Shown piece by piece: positions 59,966 to 64,000 of a stretch of DNA of 64,000 nucleotides. Source of the stretch: Deinandra increscens subsp. villosa (Eukaryota > Streptophyta > Magnoliopsida > Asterales > Asteraceae); NCBI GenBank assembly GCA_039602395.1, contig JBCNJP010000017.1, positions 95,890,713 to 95,954,712 on the forward strand, in the 5' to 3' direction. The position numbers and the translations under genes were made by a program. Below the pieces are notes generated by a model. That model saw nothing but the letters and a program-made list of their open reading frames with translations. It had not been told where the DNA came from and made no database searches. Within the stretch, counting starts at the first letter, position 1, and every line of letters begins with the position of its first letter.

Positions 59966-62459
59966 TTTGGTATGTTGCTGGATTTTAAGTTGTACATTGC
60001 GCTGACATGGTTGCATTTTAAGTTAGAAAATGTATAACAAGGAAATGGTATATGCATTTGTATGTTGATGTTTTTGTTAAAGGGTGATTGAAAGTTTACA
60101 CAGAGGCGATGATGTATATCTATATCTATTGGACCTCAGATGAGATGATCTTCATATCATCATGGCGTGGCAAAAAAAATTGCAATCCTTCTTTGTTCCA
60201 TTGAATGGAGATCTGAGCCATATTTTGATTTTAGTTGATTTCGTTTTCTGAGATGCTTTGATATAAGATTCAAGATTTGCGGGTAATCTATAAAGGATAC
60301 CCTTTGATTTGAGTTACAAAAGTTCAAGATTTCTTGAATCAAACAGGTATTGTGGGTGATTTATAGGCCCACCCGCTCCTAAAATTTGTATTGAAACAGG
60401 TCATTTTCTGTTAAATGAAATGGTCATCAAGTAGATGAAGCTTAAAGGAGGATTATTTGTGTTTACATAAGTCTAAAAGGGTAAATGACATGGGAATTGT
60501 GTGCATGAAGCTGGAAAGGATTTCAGAGTAATCTCAAAAGGCTCAGATGAGTTTTGATTCGGTTATTTGTGTTTATAAGAGTTTTAATGATAAAAGATAT
60601 TAGTTGTCATTCCAGTACTTCTAAAAAAAATTATTGTTACTTTGAGTGTTTTGATATGTATATGTATTTTTTTGTAAAACTGTGTTTTATGAGTTTTTGG
60701 AACTCTTTTGTGCCAGTTTATAAACTTCTTATAGTCGTATGTATTTTTCTAAGTTTTTGTTTTCATTTTTTAATGCTACAGATGGATGTAAAAAAAATTA
60801 ATTACTCTTAGTTGTAAGTGTAAAAACTTTTTGACATTGTCTGTTTTGGATTAAGTTGTTTTGTAAGAATATTTTGGACAGTAAGAAAAACTCAATGCAA
60901 ATCATAGGTATGTTAATTATCTTATGATCTTATGTGGTTCATTGTTCTAACAAGTAATGGATTGGAAACAATATTCATTTGATTAAAACAATGCAAATCA
61001 TAGAAAGTCGGTTAGCAACTTGCAAAAAAAGGAACAATGCAAATCAGCAATGTTAATATTAGCAGTAAACCACATAAGATAATTAACATGAGTTTTGCGG
61101 AAAGAAAAAGGAACAAAATTATGAAGAACGGATATCTGGGGTAAATGAAATTTTGTGGCATTTGTTTTAACAAGTAATGATATTTTTGTTTGAAAACTGC
61201 TAATGTTTTATGTTTATTCAGGGGCTGGGATGAACTTAAGGCCTGAGCATCAGTCATGAGAAATTACTCTCCAACCAAAGAGGTGATTTGATTTTGGTTT
61301 TATATGCATGTGTATTATCTTATGTCTGCAACCTAATATTTTTTTGTGGGTCAAGAGCTTAAATTATATTTTTAATAAAGGCTGGGAGCTCCCTTTTCCT
61401 ATATTTGATGTTGATCTTCTTATGGTGTGTAGGTAGGAGAATACCAAGGTGCATACAAGGTTAGAATTTTGTGCTCTCTTACATTTTGCAAAAGAAATAA
61501 CAAGAAGTTAAAGATGGGTGTGTTGGTAGATTGGTTAATGTGTCAAAGTTAGTAAATATTTCATGGGTTGAAACGGGCCAGGTTGATCAGGAACACGTTT
61601 GCCCCTCTCTTAAATGGTTAACTACGATTACAAAAATACAATAGAAATACAATCTATAATTTTTAATAAAACAATCTTTTTATTTGACCTATTACAGCAA
61701 AAACATAACCTAAATTGACATTTACATAAATAAATGGGTAAAAACTGCCACATCTACAAATAATATATGTTACACTTCTTTTTGCTAGATAACCAAGGGG
61801 TTGTTGGACAAATATGGTCCTGAAAGGGGGTTTGGAAGTTATTCCCATCAAATTTAATATATATATTTTTTTAGCTTCTAGAATTAAAAATACGTGTTCA
61901 TATATCATACTGGATTTGGTGGGATTGGAGTTGGTTCTGCATATCATGGTTTGAGGCTTACATCCCCAAAATTCCATTTTCTTCATCTGGATATGTTAGG
62001 AAGATAAAGAAAGAAACTTTGAAGTGCACTCATAGACAAGGAAAGGCTAAAAAAAAACTGCCATGTGGTACCTTTGACATAACTTTGCTAACCTATGGAG
62101 CTTAGCAAATGCATCGACTTACCTGTGTAACCACCAAAAAGTTTGTTCATTTGCTTTTGATGAGGTTTGTAGTGCTATTTAGTTGTACTAACTGCGATGT
62201 TTCTATGTTATTTTAAGACATTTTGGTATTCTATTTATTTCTAAGTAGTTGTCCTATAAAAGTGTTTCTCTTTGGGTTAAAACTTTCCGTTTGCATTGGA
62301 CATATTGAAGAGATGGTATTATCTCTTTTGCTGCTAAATGGCTATGACGATTGTTATTTGGTGATCGGAACCTGATGAATTTTTGTATGCTATGATGGTT
62401 TTTCAGATTTTGAAGGTGTCATATTAGCCGTGCAATGATTCTTTTATGGTTCGGCTAAC
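59966..62459. other. AT-rich region without a recognisable gene
   Basis: Only short ORFs. Exon-like scraps such as GGAGAATACCAAGGTGCATA near 61437 have no identifiable family. It could be cargo of the possible Helitron ending near 62503. Confidence 0.4.
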
Positions 62460-62510
62460 CGACTTTTTTAAACGGTTCGACTCCGCCGCGAAGCGCGGGT
62501 CGACCAACTT
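62460..62510 (+). other. Possible Helitron 3' terminus
   Basis: A GC-rich hairpin CCGCG-AAG-CGCGG (~62475-62488) is followed ~9 bp later by CCAACTTGT. Plant Helitrons end with such a hairpin ~10 bp before CTRR. Here the end is CTTG, one base off, and no 5' TC terminus was identified. Confidence 0.35.
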
Positions 62511-62544
62511 GTACATTACAAATATAAACAATTTTCAAAACTAA

Positions 62545-62564
62545 CCCCCCCCCCCCCCCCCCCC
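62545..62564. repeat. Poly-C run (20 bp)
   Basis: Homopolymer; a similar 15-bp G run lies at 63730-63744. Confidence 0.95.
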
Positions 62565-62941
62565 ATAAACTTGGGGGTCCTAGACAGTTGTCTCATTTCA
62601 CAAAGAGTAGAGCCGGACCTGCTTGTGACGTCACTTGCTCACTCCGGCCACCTTAAAGGTGCTACTATTCTAACACTACCCCAACTTTTCAAATAGTCGT
62701 TTTTACCTTTTTATTGGATTTTTCAAACTTTAAAAGGTTTAAAGTCCGTTTGAAATGTTTTAAAAAAAATCAAACGGTCTGCCTTTTTTAAAATTCCATT
62801 TGTGTTGGTGTGAGATTAAATTAATTTCATATGATGAGAATAGCACGTACCCTAAAGCCTAAACTAAACATAAATGCATAAGTAACAGTTTTGTAAAACT
62901 TAGTAGAAAAGTAAACGCTAAAAAGTGAATAAAAATAATCT

Positions 62942-63064
<123 letters not shown>

Positions 63065-63149
63065 TTATTATCCGAGTAAAAGATGTTTATCAAACACAAA
63101 ACTAATTAAAACAACTAAAATTTAGTAAAAAAAAGGCTAATTAAGTAGG

Positions 63150-63790
63150 GACCTACTATCTGGACACCCTTTCTTTAAATTGACACCTCAAACCGGGACG
63201 GTTTGGCCAATAAGCTCCGGTTTGAATAAAACAAATCCGTCAGATAAGCACAGTTTTTAGTAAACGAGGTTTGACTAAAAAGTAAACCGAGGCTTATAGC
63301 TCAAACGGCCCTGGTTTGTTCTTTATTTTTTTTTATAGAAAATAAATGTATTACTTATCATATTTCTGTGTTATATTATATTTTAACTAATATGGATTAG
63401 GAGATTGTGATTTCTCGTCTTCCATATCACAAAACTATTTTCAAAACTAAATTTCATTTCAAATCTCAAGTCAAAAGCAAAACAGACAAAGGGTTCCATT
63501 TGAAAAAGAGTAAAGCAAACGATGAACTAACAAGTGGTCATTCATATTTCATAATCGTACACACTTACTTTTAATTTCATTTTATTTTGTGATATAAAAT
63601 TTTATAGATTAAAGTTAAAAAAAAACTAAACCGGGGCGTTTTGATCAAACCGGGGCAGTTTAGGGCACGGTTGTAAGGGAAGAATGACAGAATTCTCTTG
63701 TTCTTTTGTCCGTATTCAAACCGGAGAGAGGGGGGGGGGGGGGGTTGATTAAACCGGGACGGTTTAGGGTGTTAAAATAAAGTTTTGAAG
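63150..63790. repeat. Repeat zone with AACCGGGACGGTTT motifs
   Basis: AAACCGGGACGGTTT occurs near both ends (63189 and ~63753), with AAACCGGGGC variants at 63631 and 63645. The outer flanks (GACACCTCAAACC and GGTTTAGGGTGTT) are roughly inverted, so this may be an old inverted-repeat element. Confidence 0.4.
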
Positions 63791-64000
63791 TGTTTAAAAA
63801 GAATCTCCGATTAAGTAAGAGTACAAATAAGAGGACTAGAGTCTGCAGACATTAAAGTTTAATCTTTTAATAATAGATCAAGTGCGGTTGTACCACAAAA
63901 ATGTAATGTGTAACATGTCAACTGAGTTTTCAGACTTAGTACTAAGTTATATAATTTAGTAAAAGAGGCTAATAAACAAGAGTACAGTCAACATATATTA
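63791..64000. other. Unassigned sequence at the window end
   Basis: AT-rich, no feature recognised. Confidence 0.5.

Overview
This is a repeat-dense window from a flowering-plant nuclear genome. Intron-containing plant gene structure, Ty1-copia and Ty3-gypsy LTR retrotransposons, plant L1-type LINEs, a tRNA-derived SINE and hAT/CACTA-type DNA elements all point that way. A retroelement ORF at 43.3-45.8 kb resembles a protein family I know mainly from Asteraceae genomes, so a composite (lettuce, chrysanthemum or Artemisia relative) is my best guess. That is inference, not proof.

The only host gene I can support is at the left edge (1-2321, plus). It is the last seven visible exons of a full-size ABCG/PDR transporter. 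Everything else is mobile DNA or its debris.

Layout. 2.6-4.4 kb: a SINE, a small inverted-repeat element and a copia gag scrap. 4.5-18.1 kb: a ~3.4 kb solo LTR (minus) with 5-bp target duplications, split by a 9.6 kb Tekay-like chromovirus (6622-16192, plus) and by a 683 bp hAT element (16362-17044). 18.1-21.8 kb: a ~150-bp tandem array ending in a CACTA-type terminus, then a ~2.06 kb gypsy-type LTR. 21.8-34.7 kb: two copies (A and B) of a ~2 kb direct duplication. Copy A carries a hAT insertion and a composite of two small LTR elements in inverted orientation, and copy B preserves both empty sites. Between the copies lies a very young copia (27410-32144) with LTRs identical by eye and one internal stop. 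36-39 kb: copia RNase H and LINE reverse-transcriptase fragments, then a 500-N gap. 39.3-55.5 kb: a three-level nest in which a decayed copia (plus) is interrupted by a minus-strand LTR element with an unusual 3' ORF, itself interrupted by a 9.07 kb gypsy element lacking most of pol; it ends in a second 500-N gap. 56.6-58.7 kb: an inverted-repeat element containing a 5'-truncated LINE with a 15-bp target duplication. 58.7-64 kb: AT-rich sequence with a tRNA-like segment, a possible Helitron end, homopolymers and a long TAA microsatellite.

The interest lies in how the elements interact: a shared SINE/LINE 3' tail, a possible autonomous/non-autonomous copia pair with TA...CA LTR ends, an inverted composite that looks integrated as one unit, and a retroelement ORF with a splice-acceptor-like sequence at its start. 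I found no operon-like or defence-like system.
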